Of a DNA stretch of 64,000 nt, positions 7,519-16,576 are shown in pieces (position 1 is the first letter of the stretch; each line of letters begins with the position of its first letter). This stretch comes from Bacillus sp. KH172YL63 (GTDB taxonomy: Bacteria; Bacillota; Bacilli; Bacillales; Bacillaceae_B): assembly GCF_011398925.1 (NCBI RefSeq), contig NZ_AP022842.1, positions 422,001 through 486,000 of the forward strand. Direction: 5' to 3'. The position numbers and the translations under genes are program-made. Under the pieces are notes generated by a model. That model was not told where the DNA came from. It did not search any database and saw only the letters and a list, made by a program, of their open reading frames with translations.

Positions 7519-10257
7519 ATGACAGAAGAAAAATTACTGATGGAAAAGTCATTTTATGAAACATTTTTAGTGGATCATGACGTTGCGTCCCATCCCATCG
7601 ATGTGCTTGGCCAGGCATTCGTGGAGGAGCAGCAGAATGAACCTTACGATTTGACGTTCATCCGCTTTGCACAGGGAGAAGTGTATTTTCACAGCAAGGA
7701 TTATGAAGCAGCCATCTTTAAGTGGGAAAGCATCATGAATGACCTGGAACCGTGGGCGAAGAAGAATATTGCCGATTCGTACTATGAATTAGGTATGCTT
7801 TCGTCTGCAGAGGATGCTTACACCGCGATCCAGACAGAAAGCACGATCCTCACGATGGAAGTGTCCCTGCAATTATTCTCCCTCTATATTGAGCGGAATA
7901 AGTTGAAGTCTGCCTATCGCATCATTGAGAAGGCTTTATCTATCGACCCTGATTATCCGAATGTTTCTGCGCTTGCGCGAACATTTTATGAAGAGCAGGG
8001 AGATTGGAAGAAAGCCGTTGAACTTGCGGTACAGGAGGCGCTTCGGACAGGTGACCTTTCCTGGTTCGAGGTGCTGAAGGGATATGCCGAAGAAGGCCAT
8101 ACAGGTTCTTTTGCGCCGAATGATTTCTATGATGTATTGATCTCAGGGTATGAAAGGGACCGAAGGCAGTTCAAGGAGCTCGTATCAGCTCTATGGATGA
8201 GCTACAGAAGTCAATCGACCGGTCATATCGAATGGATGCAGACGGTCAATACGGTGTTCGAATATGTGGAAGTCCTTCCCAATGAACCGTGGCAGGACGT
8301 GCTTACACAATTCGAAGAAGCTTACCTTGGATTCCTTGAAGGTGACCACCTTGTGAAGGAACTGGAGAATTTCATGCCCGGCATGCTGACCAATTGGCTG
8401 AAAGTGAGCAGAAATCATGATCCGCTCTTCCCGGCAGCAGCTGTTCTGGCCTGGAACGATGTGTTTTCTTACAGCATCGATCAGGAAGTGACTGAAGAAG
8501 CTGAAGAAGTGGTCATGGAAAGTGACAAACATCAGGCCCGTTTCGAGGAAATCCTCCTGTTCCTGAACAAGATCATTGTTTGGTCTGAGCGTAACGATTC
8601 GCCTGTAGGCTATAAAACACAGTGGATCGCCGAACAGTTACTCGATCTCGGCGAACAGCATCTCGTAGTGGCAGGAAGCGGATCGAGCGGGAAATCTTCC
8701 TTCGTCCAATCTGTACTTGGCGAAAGCGTCGGGGAGGCAGAAGGATCCACCGTCATCTACCGTTATCACAACGAGCAGGTGGAAGTGCAGGAGATCCATG
8801 ACAAGGGCATCCACAAGGTAGAAAGCATCGCAGATTTTGAAGAACTGATGCAAAGAGAAGCATTCATAGAGTATAGGATCCCATCTGAATTTCTTAAAGA
8901 AAACCGGACTGCGATCATCGATGTCCGGACTGGACAGAAGGATCTTGATGATCTGACTTCCTTCTATCCTGCGGCAGACGGATTACTCTATGTGCTGAAT
9001 GCCGATGCCCCGTTCAATGCAGAGGACCGTCATATCCTCCGGAAATTATCAGACATCGGGCAGCCTGTGAATGTCCATTTCTTATTGAACAAAATGGACA
9101 AGGTATCGGATCACACGGAAGAAATCATTGAATCAACCCGGAACAAAGCACGTGAATGGTTCCCAGATGCAGAGGTGCTTCCGTACTCATCCCTCGAAGC
9201 TGTCCATCTCCAGCGCAGGGATGTAGACATGTTCATGAACGAACTGCTTGGGGCAAAGGAGCGCAACCTCAAGGCTGACCGGGCTGAGAAGTTATTTTAT
9301 CTCGTGAGAAAAACGTTAAGAGACCTCTACTCTAAACGAAAGACACGTGAAAATGATTTGAAAGAGACGATTGCCAAAAATGAAGATATCCTTTCCCGAC
9401 TGAACGGTTTCGAGCATTACTTAGGGGATATGCAGGCGGAAAAGGTATCGGTCATCAAAGATTCTTTCCACGAAAAGAAAGAAGCGATGAAAAAGGAAAT
9501 CACCGAAAGGGTCCCTGCCATCCTCAGCGGCTGTTCCGAATTGATCAGTGAAGAAAGTGACTTTAGGCAGATTCACATGGAATTGAATGAGGCCATGAAC
9601 AAACGGATCCAAGAGTATATACAGGGTGATCTGATGCCCCGCTATGTCGCATCCCTTGAAGAATGGCTGGCATTTTCAAAGCACGAACTCCAGGACAGCC
9701 AGGTGTATCTGGAGGAAATGAGCGAGACTTTCAATACCCTGTTTGGGAAGGATAAAGTCGTGCTTCAATGCGACTTTCAAGTGATTGATGACTGGCGCAG
9801 GGATGTGAACAGAATGGGAACAAGGGCGCAGATCGATAAAGAAAATATTCTTTTGAGATTCAAGCCTGCCCAATTCCTCCTGAAGAGTGCCGGGAAGCTA
9901 CTAGGCGTCCTGCCCCAGAACAAGTCGCTTCTTCACAATCAATATAAACGCTATTTGGAGAACGAAGATTATCAAGATATCACAGCATCGGTTGTCGATA
10001 AATTCTTCCTTCAATTCGACCTGTTCGAGAAATCACTGCAGCAGGATGTCCATTCCTTCTTTGCGGAGCCTTTCAATCAGTTGAAGGTGACGATCAGCGA
10101 TACGGAAAGAGATATTGCAGCAGATGAAGAGTCATTGAAGAAAATGAAGGCCAATCCGGAACGCTATTTCGATCCGATCACATTGTTTGAAGTGAAGCTG
10201 CTTCAGCATGAATATATGGTGAAGGCTGGGTTTGAGGGTTCGCGGAATTATTCTTAA
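7519..10257 (+). CDS. TPR and dynamin-like GTPase protein, 912 aa
   Basis: Residues about 1-330 are helical with tetratricopeptide-like repeats (for example FAQGEVYFHSKDYEAAIFKWE and AKKNIADSYYELGMLSSAEDAY). A GTPase domain follows: the P-loop GSGSSGKSS is at 386-394 and the G4 motif NKMD at 524-527. The G3 region reads IIDVRTG instead of the usual DTPG, so catalysis may differ. From about 590 to the end the protein is rich in charged helices, like the stalk of dynamin-family GTPases. No signal peptide is visible. It probably acts at the membrane or on a large assembly; the exact role is unknown. It is monocistronic with an AACGGAGG site upstream and a bidirectional terminator downstream. Confidence 0.8.
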   Translation: MTEEKLLMEKSFYETFLVDHDVASHPIDVLGQAFVEEQQNEPYDLTFIRFAQGEVYFHSKDYEAAIFKWESIMNDLEPWAKKNIADSYYELGMLSSAEDAYTAIQTESTILTMEVSLQLFSLYIERNKLKSAYRIIEKALSIDPDYPNVSALARTFYEEQGDWKKAVELAVQEALRTGDLSWFEVLKGYAEEGHTGSFAPNDFYDVLISGYERDRRQFKELVSALWMSYRSQSTGHIEWMQTVNTVFEYVEVLPNEPWQDVLTQFEEAYLGFLEGDHLVKELENFMPGMLTNWLKVSRNHDPLFPAAAVLAWNDVFSYSIDQEVTEEAEEVVMESDKHQARFEEILLFLNKIIVWSERNDSPVGYKTQWIAEQLLDLGEQHLVVAGSGSSGKSSFVQSVLGESVGEAEGSTVIYRYHNEQVEVQEIHDKGIHKVESIADFEELMQREAFIEYRIPSEFLKENRTAIIDVRTGQKDLDDLTSFYPAADGLLYVLNADAPFNAEDRHILRKLSDIGQPVNVHFLLNKMDKVSDHTEEIIESTRNKAREWFPDAEVLPYSSLEAVHLQRRDVDMFMNELLGAKERNLKADRAEKLFYLVRKTLRDLYSKRKTRENDLKETIAKNEDILSRLNGFEHYLGDMQAEKVSVIKDSFHEKKEAMKKEITERVPAILSGCSELISEESDFRQIHMELNEAMNKRIQEYIQGDLMPRYVASLEEWLAFSKHELQDSQVYLEEMSETFNTLFGKDKVVLQCDFQVIDDWRRDVNRMGTRAQIDKENILLRFKPAQFLLKSAGKLLGVLPQNKSLLHNQYKRYLENEDYQDITASVVDKFFLQFDLFEKSLQQDVHSFFAEPFNQLKVTISDTERDIAADEESLKKMKANPERYFDPITLFEVKLLQHEYMVKAGFEGSRNYS

Positions 10258-10301
10258 CAAAGAGCAGGAGATTCGCCCGATTCATACATGGTTACATTCA
10301 T

Positions 10302-10360
10302 AAAAAAAATCCGAACGAATTCGATATTCTCAAGGAATATCGAATTGTTCGGATTTTCTT
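10302..10360. terminator. Bidirectional terminator between convergent genes
   Basis: ATCCGAAC at 10309-10316 pairs with GTTCGGAT at 10347-10354 and the stem continues inward (AATTCGATATTC / GAATATCGAATT). A-run and T-run flank it, so it serves both the GTPase gene and the rsbR-like gene. Confidence 0.9.
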
Positions 10361-10375
10361 TTGTCTGCCGTCAGA

Positions 10376-11236
10376 TTAGATCCCTGCGAACGCACCGTCC
10401 TGAATGACACGGCCAATAATCCGCTCAAGGGAGTTTTCGGTGTGGATGGAGGAGAAATCCAACCCTAAGTGAACGGCTGTCTGAGCGACTTCGGGGCGGA
10501 TGCCGGTGAGGATGGTGTTCACGCCCAGCAGGTTTGAAGCATCGATGAGATGAAAGATTTGCTGTGCAACCATCGTATCGATCAGAATCACCCCAGAGAG
10601 GTCGATGACCAAGAGGGATAACTGGGCGTCTGCGCTTTGCTTAAGTGTAGAGTCAACGATTGTCCTTGCCCGGTCTGTATCGATGTCCCCGATGATCGGA
10701 AGGAGACCGACCCGGGAGGTCAAGGAAATGACAGGGGCGCTTAATTCTTTGATCAGCGCAGACTGGGCTTGAAGCCTGGTCATGAGGATCGACAGGAATG
10801 TGGATGTGAAGGTTTCTAAAATATAGTCCAGGGCGAAATTGAGCTTCCGTTCCCATTCGAAAACATCTTTCAGCTGGATGTCCAGTCCGCTTTCATTGAC
10901 GAACTTTTCGATATATGTCCAGTAAATTCTTCTGAATATACCTGAATTATGAACCACCTCATCCAAGGTTGTATTTGACTTGCTGCGGTCAGAAGCCGTT
11001 TCCTTCGTCCAGTCGGAAATCAGAATCTTCGCCTCTTCGGTGGAAACGAGCAGGCATTTGGCCATTACTTTTACATAGTGCCCGTTCTGCTCCTTGATCT
11101 TGTCGAGAACTTCCTGAGGAGAATCAATAGAGTAGTCGGATCCGGGTTTGATCTTCTGGCAGCCCAGCCAGTCTTCAGTGATATGTGAGGCGTGACGTAC
11201 TAAATAATCATGTAATTGAGACGAGTGTGTATGCAT
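10376..11236 (-). CDS. RsbR-family stressosome protein with STAS domain
   Basis: A 286-aa cytoplasmic protein. The N-terminal half (about 1-150) is helical and variable, in the place of the non-heme globin-like sensor domain of RsbR proteins. The C-terminal half is a STAS domain with the family pattern VIDLSGVILIDTMVAQQI and GIRPEVAQTAVHLGLD, including threonines in the positions phosphorylated by RsbT in RsbRA. Such proteins build the stressosome that feeds the general stress sigma factor. It stands alone, not in the sigB operon, like the RsbR paralogues of B. subtilis. The ribosome binding site is AAAGGGAGA. Confidence 0.85.
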   Translation of the reverse strand: MHTHSSQLHDYLVRHASHITEDWLGCQKIKPGSDYSIDSPQEVLDKIKEQNGHYVKVMAKCLLVSTEEAKILISDWTKETASDRSKSNTTLDEVVHNSGIFRRIYWTYIEKFVNESGLDIQLKDVFEWERKLNFALDYILETFTSTFLSILMTRLQAQSALIKELSAPVISLTSRVGLLPIIGDIDTDRARTIVDSTLKQSADAQLSLLVIDLSGVILIDTMVAQQIFHLIDASNLLGVNTILTGIRPEVAQTAVHLGLDFSSIHTENSLERIIGRVIQDGAFAGI

Positions 11237-11399
11237 ACATTCTCCCTTTTAAATCAGCTTATTCTTCTATTTTCCAATCTTATGAAAGGGCTGTCAATCA
11301 CTATAGGGAAAAATACTTCCCTATGATTTCAACCGATAGAAAGATAGGATAAATGTCCCTTGAAAATATTCTCAATTCTAGTAATTTTCTAATAATAGT

Positions 11400-11428
11400 T
11401 GGTTTTATGAGAAAATGTATGTATAATT
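11400..11428 (+). promoter_or_regulatory. SigA-type promoter of the amino acid ABC importer
   Basis: TTGGTT at 11400-11405 and a perfect TATAAT at 11423-11428 are separated by 17 bases, 40 bp before the binding protein gene. Confidence 0.75.
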
Positions 11429-11468
11429 ATAAATATTAGAAAAAACAAAAAACTTTAGGGGGACAACG

Positions 11469-12284
11469 ATGAAAAAGAAATTCAAGGGATTATTATTAGT
11501 GGTAATGATAGGAATGGCAGGGGTTTTAGGGGCCTGCGGAAGCGATGAAGCGAGCGGTGATGGAGACAAAGCAAAAAAATTGGTCGTGGGAACAGATGCG
11601 GCTTTTGCACCATTTGAGTATATGAATAAGGGGGAAGTCGTCGGATTTGATATTGATTTCCTTGATGCAGTGATGGAAGAAGCAGGTTATGAATATGATG
11701 TGAAAAATATCGGTTGGGATCCATTGTTCGCGGCTGTTCAAGGCGGCAAGGAAGTCGATATGGGGATTTCCGGCATCACGATCAATGATGAGCGCAAGCA
11801 AACATACGATTTCTCAAATCCTTATTTTGAGTCGACTCATATGATCATGTTTGGAGAAGATGTGGATATCAAGAGCGCCAATGATCTAAAAGGCTTAAAG
11901 ATCGGGGTTCAAAACGGTACGACCGGTCAGGAAGCAGCAGAAAAGATCGTCGGAAAGAACAGCTCTGCCATCTCGAAATATGAAAATAACGTCGTTGCCA
12001 TCACGGCACTGAAGCAAGGACAGGTAGACGCGGTCGTGACGGACAATACGGTTGTAAATGAATACGTGAAAAACAACCCGCAGGATAATTTCAATACGCT
12101 GGAAGATCCGGAGAACTTTGAATCTGAATTCTACGGCTTGATGTTCCCGAAAGACAGCGACCTGAAAGCAGAGTTTGACAAAGCGATTAAAGCCGTGATC
12201 GAAAGTGGTAAATATGCAGAGATATACAAAGAGTGGTTTGGGAAAGACCCGAACACTGACACATTATTAGAGCAAGCAGAATAA
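11469..12284 (+). CDS. Polar amino acid ABC transporter, substrate-binding lipoprotein
   Basis: A 271-aa extracellular solute-binding protein of family 3. The signal peptide ends in the lipobox L-G-A-C with the lipidated cysteine at residue 23. The mature part begins with KLVVGTDAAFAPFEY and contains GFDIDFLDAV and DMGISGITINDERKQTYDFSNPYF, the standard pattern of glutamine, arginine or cystine binding proteins. Together with the permease and ATPase genes downstream it forms a three-part importer. A large RNA hairpin separates it from the permease and probably raises its expression relative to the membrane parts. Confidence 0.9.
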   Translation: MKKKFKGLLLVVMIGMAGVLGACGSDEASGDGDKAKKLVVGTDAAFAPFEYMNKGEVVGFDIDFLDAVMEEAGYEYDVKNIGWDPLFAAVQGGKEVDMGISGITINDERKQTYDFSNPYFESTHMIMFGEDVDIKSANDLKGLKIGVQNGTTGQEAAEKIVGKNSSAISKYENNVVAITALKQGQVDAVVTDNTVVNEYVKNNPQDNFNTLEDPENFESEFYGLMFPKDSDLKAEFDKAIKAVIESGKYAEIYKEWFGKDPNTDTLLEQAE

Positions 12285-12289
12285 GGAGC

Positions 12290-12372
12290 AAGGGGCATAG
12301 TGAAAGAGGTGAATGCTGGGCCTTCTTGACAGAAGTGAAGGAGGCCCTGATCCTTCTTGGACTATGCCCTTT
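12290..12372 (+). ncRNA. Structured intercistronic RNA element
   Basis: A 12-bp outer stem joins AAGGGGCATAGT at 12290-12301 to ACTATGCCCTTT at 12361-12372 (one G-U pair). An inner stem joins GGGCCTTCTT to AAGGAGGCCC. There is no run of T, so this is more likely a processing or 3'-end stability structure for the binding-protein message than a full terminator. Confidence 0.6.
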
Positions 12373-12446
12373 GTGCATGTCTCATAACCTACTACTATCG
12401 AAGCGGTAAGCGGCAGAGCCGCTGACCAGACAAAAGGAGTCATACT

Positions 12447-13106
12447 ATGCTGGATTTCAGATGGGATATTATTGGAGAATATTTACCCTTCTTCTTGAAA
12501 GGGGCACTATTGACAATCGGTTTATCGGTGGGCGGTATCTTTCTTGGGATGATTTTCGGACTCCTCATGGGGATCCTGCGGATTTCACCTTACTTGCTCG
12601 TACGCACACCTTTCATATGGTACATAAACTTTTTCAGGGGAACGCCTCTGTTCGTACAGATGCTCCTCATCCATTTTGGCGTCATGCCGATGATCATGTC
12701 GGAAATCAATCCGGCCGTTTCAGCACTTGTCGCATTGACGTTGAATGCGACGGCTTATATCGCCGAAATCTTCCGGGGCGGGATTCAGTCCATTGACCGT
12801 GGCCAGATGGAAGCGGCACGCTCCCTCGGGATGACCAATATTCAGGCGATGCGCTATATCATCATCCCGCAGGCATTCAAACGGATGATCCCGCCACTTG
12901 GCAATGAATTCATCGTACTGTTGAAGGATTCATCTCTTGCAGCGGTCATCGCTGCACCGGAGCTCATGTACTGGGGCCGTGCCATGCAGGGGCAGTATTA
13001 CCGGGTATGGGAGCCGTATCTCGCGGTGGCAATCATTTATTTAATCCTTACTCTATCACTTACGTATCTACTAAACTACATTGAGCGGAGGATGGCAACC
13101 GAATGA
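12447..13106 (+). CDS. Polar amino acid ABC transporter, permease
   Basis: A 219-aa membrane protein of the His/Glu/Gln/Arg permease family with about five membrane segments. It has [15 protein letters not shown] at the N-terminus and the EAA loop [24 protein letters not shown], which docks to the ATPase. [12 protein letters not shown] is the typical segment before it. The preceding AAAAGGAG site fits the ATG at 12447. The stop overlaps the start of the ATPase gene by four bases. It works with the lipoprotein at 11469 and the ATPase at 13103. Confidence 0.92.
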   Translation: MLDFRWDIIGEYLPFFLKGALLTIGLSVGGIFLGMIFGLLMGILRISPYLLVRTPFIWYINFFRGTPLFVQMLLIHFGVMPMIMSEINPAVSALVALTLNATAYIAEIFRGGIQSIDRGQMEAARSLGMTNIQAMRYIIIPQAFKRMIPPLGNEFIVLLKDSSLAAVIAAPELMYWGRAMQGQYYRVWEPYLAVAIIYLILTLSLTYLLNYIERRMATE

Positions 13107-13825
13107 TTAAAGCAGTGAATCTAAAAAAGTCCTTTGGGGAATTAGAAGTATTGAAAGATATCAACGTAAAAGTGGAGCCCCAGGAAGTGGTCGTCGTCAT
13201 CGGCCCATCCGGTTCGGGGAAATCGACATTCCTCCGGTGCCTGAATCTATTAGAATCGATCACCGACGGTCATGTATATATCAAGGGTCAGGACATCACC
13301 GATAAGAAAACGGATATCAATAAAGTGCGGACAGATGTCGGAATGGTTTTTCAACAATTCAACCTCTTCCCTCATAAAACCGTGATTCAAAACATCATGC
13401 TCTCTCCCATGAAGGTGAGAAAATGGTCCAAGGAAAAGGCAGAACAAAAAGCATTGGAACTTCTCGAGAAGGTGGGGCTTGCAGAGAAGGCGTACGTGTA
13501 TCCCGACTCTCTATCGGGCGGGCAGAAGCAGCGTGTCGCCATCGCCAGGGCACTCGCCATGGAGCCTGAAATCATGCTGTTCGATGAACCGACCTCTGCA
13601 CTCGATCCTGAGATGGTCGGAGAAGTGCTTGAAGTCATGAAGCAGCTCGCCAAAGAGGGGATGACCATGGTCGTCGTCACCCATGAAATGGGCTTCGCAA
13701 GAGAAGTGGGGGACCGGGTGATCTTCATGGACGGCGGCTTCATCGTCGAAGAAAACAAACCGGCCGAGCTCTTCGGAAACCCGAAACATGAACGCACCCA
13801 GGCATTTTTGGGGAAAGTATTATAG
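13103..13825 (+). CDS. Polar amino acid ABC transporter, ATPase (GlnQ-like)
   Basis: A 240-aa ABC ATPase. Walker A is GPSGSGKST, the Q-loop lies in [13 protein letters not shown], the signature is LSGGQKQR, Walker B is [14 protein letters not shown], and the H-loop is [10 protein letters not shown]. These features, and the FNLFPH stretch, are typical of polar amino acid importers. It overlaps the permease gene by four bases and is followed by a terminator at 13847. It energises uptake by the two preceding gene products. The exact amino acid is not clear from sequence. Confidence 0.92.
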   Translation: MIKAVNLKKSFGELEVLKDINVKVEPQEVVVVIGPSGSGKSTFLRCLNLLESITDGHVYIKGQDITDKKTDINKVRTDVGMVFQQFNLFPHKTVIQNIMLSPMKVRKWSKEKAEQKALELLEKVGLAEKAYVYPDSLSGGQKQRVAIARALAMEPEIMLFDEPTSALDPEMVGEVLEVMKQLAKEGMTMVVVTHEMGFAREVGDRVIFMDGGFIVEENKPAELFGNPKHERTQAFLGKVL

Positions 13826-13846
13826 AAAAGAGTGCTTGTGAATGAG

Positions 13847-13871
13847 AGAGGTCCTGTATGGGGCCTCTTTT
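13847..13871 (+). terminator. Terminator of the amino acid importer operon
   Basis: AGAGGTCC at 13847-13854 pairs with GGGCCTCT at 13861-13868 and is followed by T residues. Confidence 0.75.
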
Positions 13872-13910
13872 GGTGTATATATGTAAGTAAATATGGGGGT
13901 GTGACGGGTA

Positions 13911-14002
13911 TATTTTCAAATCTCCCAGGTTTGTTTTCAAAAATGAGGATTTATTTTCAAAACGCGCAGGTTTATTTTCAAAAACAAACATTTATTTTCA
14001 AT
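13911..14002. repeat. Phased repeat array A (core TATTTTCAAA, 5 copies)
   Basis: Five copies of a 10-bp core begin at 13911, 13932, 13952, 13973 and 13993, so the period is 20-21 bp. Copies read TATTTTCAAA, TGTTTTCAAA, TATTTTCAAA, TATTTTCAAA and TATTTTCAAT; the 10-11 bp between them differ. The array sits between two terminators at a convergent gene junction. The same core in reverse orientation forms array B at 34011. The period is not a multiple of three, so it is not coding. Confidence 0.85.
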
Positions 14003-14020
14003 TCCACCCCTCATATGTTC

Positions 14021-14052
14021 GAAAAAGGAGCCCCACAGAGAGGCTCCTTTTC
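14021..14052 (-). terminator. Terminator of the leftward sigma factor operon
   Basis: GAAAAAGGAGCC at 14021-14032 pairs with GGCTCCTTTTC at 14042-14052, next to the stop codon of the sigma factor gene; on the minus strand it ends in a run of T. Confidence 0.8.
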
Positions 14053-14583
14053 TTATGCAGACAAATTCCTGTGCACAATGGAGTAAAGCTGTTTACGTGC
14101 CCGGTGAAACCGGGTTTTGACCGTTGCGGGTGAGAGGTTCAGCATGAGGGCGATCTCCTTGTCACTCAGGTCGGACGTTACTTTCAGACGCATGACTTCC
14201 TGCTGGGATGCTGGCAGTCGGTCGATGTTGGATTGGACGCTGCTCTTGAGGAAAAGGGCTTCGACTGTCTCTTCCGTCCCGTTCTGTTCCTGAAGGGGAT
14301 GCCGTTCTTCATGACTTTCAATGCACACTTCATTGCGCTTCGATTGTTTCCGCAGGAAGTCGATGGCCGTACAGCGGGCGATCGACGTGAGCCATGCTTT
14401 GATCTTCCTTCTGTCCATAAGCGTGTCGATTTTCATATAGGCTTTCAGGAAAGTTTCCTGGACGATGTCCTGAGAGAGGTGGACGTCCTTTGTCAGGTTG
14501 TATGCGATATGGTAGATCAGCTTGTGAAATTGTTCGTACATCTCCTCAAAGCGGGGAGGAGGTGATGATTCAAGAATATCCAT
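14053..14583 (-). CDS. ECF-type RNA polymerase sigma factor
   Basis: A 176-aa sigma-70 family protein with region 2 (FHKLIYHIAYNLTKDVHLSQDIVQETFLKAYMKI, then AWLTSIARCTAIDFLRKQ) and region 4 (LPASQQEVMRLKVTSDLSDKEIALMLNLSPATVKTRFHRARKQL). This is the domain layout of extracytoplasmic function sigma factors. It is the last gene of a leftward operon after a GntR repressor, an ABC ATPase and a large membrane protein, 16 bp behind the permease. No anti-sigma gene is adjacent. The permease-like protein with its large extracellular part could act in that role, but this is speculation. Confidence 0.87.
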   Translation of the reverse strand: MDILESSPPPRFEEMYEQFHKLIYHIAYNLTKDVHLSQDIVQETFLKAYMKIDTLMDRRKIKAWLTSIARCTAIDFLRKQSKRNEVCIESHEERHPLQEQNGTEETVEALFLKSSVQSNIDRLPASQQEVMRLKVTSDLSDKEIALMLNLSPATVKTRFHRARKQLYSIVHRNLSA

Positions 14584-14599
14584 TTGGTCACCTCGCGTT

Positions 14600-16576
14600 C
14601 TAGTGTAGGTTGTTTAATTGCTCCACGATACCAGAAGGTGCATCGTCGGCTTTCAAGCTTCTGATTTCAATTTGCCGGGCCATTTTATATTTGATGGCCA
14701 CTAAATATTTATTCGCCTGTTGCGGATACCTCAATTGCTTCAAGAGCGGACCGATTTCGGCAGGGTCATCCAATTTGATTCCTTTGTTGTCCCTGATCAG
14801 ATCCAGGACCTCTTGTTCTGCTTCCATACTGTTGAGAACTTGTTTGCCGTCGCGCTCCTGATCAATGACATACATCCAATCGATGTCGGAATCTTTGGTC
14901 GTCACATCATCGAAATACCCGTTGTCTTTCAACCAAGCTTCGAATGCTGTGTAGTCAGGGTTGATCTCTACTTGAAACCATTGGTCTTCTGAGAGCTCGA
15001 AATTGACACTGCAAAGGTTGACCCTGTCCCTGTCTTCAACCGTAGTGGAATAGATTTCTTCTTTTAAAATCTTTAATACTTCGTTGATTTGTCTCGGATC
15101 GGTGACCTCTACGCTTTCCCTCATGCCCATGTCAGGAGAAATCGTCAGCCTGTCGATCTTTTTTGGATTCACACTATAAATCTGCTCTGTATTTTCTTTG
15201 AAATCCTTCATTTCATAAAGTGAGGCGTAGGCGGCTGCCACTTCATCCATGTGAAGCGAATAATTTCTAACCAGTTTGCTGCCATCCTTCATTTTGTAAT
15301 AAAGAAAGACTTGCTCCCGGCGGTCGTCCGTCGAAGAGATAAGTTCCTCTTTCCGGATGATTTCACTATGAAGATTGATCACGGCTTCAATCGCCTTCGG
15401 ATCTGTCATAAACGGATCCTTGATCAGGTTATCCGGGTTGTCGACCAACGAGTAGTAGCTCTGACTGATGTGTACTTTTTCCACATCGGCGACATCCGGT
15501 ACCTTTTCTTCATATTGAAAGAGGTCAGTCTGAATCAGGAAACAGATGAGGGCGAATGAAACGGCGAATCCTGCATAACCCTTCCAGTGGCGGAACACTC
15601 TCCAGTTCTTCTGCAGGATCATTTCTCCGATATAGTAACCTATGAAAGAACCAATGAAATAACCGAACCAGGACCACTCTTGCGACTGATACAGCGCAAA
15701 AAAATACGAGCCGCCAATGAGCGTAAAACATAATGCGACGCCGTATTGGAACACGGGTCTCAAGAAAGGATAGACAATGGTCTGTGAAGCGAACTCCGCT
15801 TTTCTTATGTCGTACAGCTTATATGATAAACCGTAGAATATGAGCGTGATTGCTGCGAACAGCACGATATCGGTCCGGGTGAACAGCGCATTCTCCAGGT
15901 ATACCGCCTTGATGAGCGGAGAGTATTTCTCGATTTCGACATTGAAAAAATAATCCTCTGGAAATCCGAATAACAGAGTGTTCAAGCTGGAGGAGATGAG
16001 CATGAAGATCCCGGCCGGCAGCAGGAGCAGAATATACGTCAAGGCTCCCTGCACGGCAGTCAATCCTGTGATCATCGCCACAAAGGTTGCGAAAGTGAAT
16101 AGAAGCAGGCTCATGATGGACATATCTCTGCACCATAAGAGGATGTCCTTGATGTCAATGTATTGTTGCAGGTCAGTGACCGTATATAGCGTGATCAGAA
16201 TGATCGTATTGAGTACAATCGGTATGATGAGAAGGGCAAACCCCAACCATGTGTAATGGAAAAAGAGGGTTCCTCTTCTGATCGGGAGACTGTGCATGAA
16301 GTCTCCTGATTGCTTCACATGTACATAACGGAACAGGAATAATGAGAGAATGACCGGAATAAACAGCATCAATCCCATTTGGAACGGATATTGCACCTTG
16401 AATAAATTCTCGTATATCGCAACCGGATAGAATTGCGGGTCTCTCGATAATTGACCGATGATATTCACCGGCAGTGCAAACAGCAGTCCCACAAAATAAA
16501 CGATGCCCACCCATCCAACATTCCGAAGGCTTTGTATAATGATTTCTTTATTAATCCATGATGTTTTGGATGGCAT
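14600..16576 (-). CDS. ABC transporter permease-like membrane protein with large extracytoplasmic domain
   Basis: A 658-aa membrane protein. The first 365 residues or so hold about ten membrane segments, as in YtrC/YtrD-type ABC permeases. The remaining 290 residues have no membrane segment and probably form a domain outside the cell. I chose the ATG at 16576 because GGAGG lies 9 bases upstream; the longer open frame upstream is in the end of the ATPase gene. It overlaps the ATPase gene by 26 bp, which supports a joint transporter. The substrate is unknown; YtrA-type operons respond to cell-wall antibiotics in B. subtilis. Confidence 0.8.
   Translation of the reverse strand: MPSKTSWINKEIIIQSLRNVGWVGIVYFVGLLFALPVNIIGQLSRDPQFYPVAIYENLFKVQYPFQMGLMLFIPVILSLFLFRYVHVKQSGDFMHSLPIRRGTLFFHYTWLGFALLIIPIVLNTIILITLYTVTDLQQYIDIKDILLWCRDMSIMSLLLFTFATFVAMITGLTAVQGALTYILLLLPAGIFMLISSSLNTLLFGFPEDYFFNVEIEKYSPLIKAVYLENALFTRTDIVLFAAITLIFYGLSYKLYDIRKAEFASQTIVYPFLRPVFQYGVALCFTLIGGSYFFALYQSQEWSWFGYFIGSFIGYYIGEMILQKNWRVFRHWKGYAGFAVSFALICFLIQTDLFQYEEKVPDVADVEKVHISQSYYSLVDNPDNLIKDPFMTDPKAIEAVINLHSEIIRKEELISSTDDRREQVFLYYKMKDGSKLVRNYSLHMDEVAAAYASLYEMKDFKENTEQIYSVNPKKIDRLTISPDMGMRESVEVTDPRQINEVLKILKEEIYSTTVEDRDRVNLCSVNFELSEDQWFQVEINPDYTAFEAWLKDNGYFDDVTTKDSDIDWMYVIDQERDGKQVLNSMEAEQEVLDLIRDNKGIKLDDPAEIGPLLKQLRYPQQANKYLVAIKYKMARQIEIRSLKADDAPSGIVEQLNNLH

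Noticed and set aside
13911..14002. Phased arrays read as a CRISPR array
   Set aside because: The repeated core is only 10 bp and the spacers about 10 bp, far below CRISPR sizes, and no cas gene is nearby. The same holds for the arrays at 27282, 27609, 34011 and 61012.
13832..14086. Open frame of 84 codons through array A
   Set aside because: It crosses a terminator and the 20-21 bp array, lacks a ribosome binding site, and runs into the 3' end of the opposite gene.
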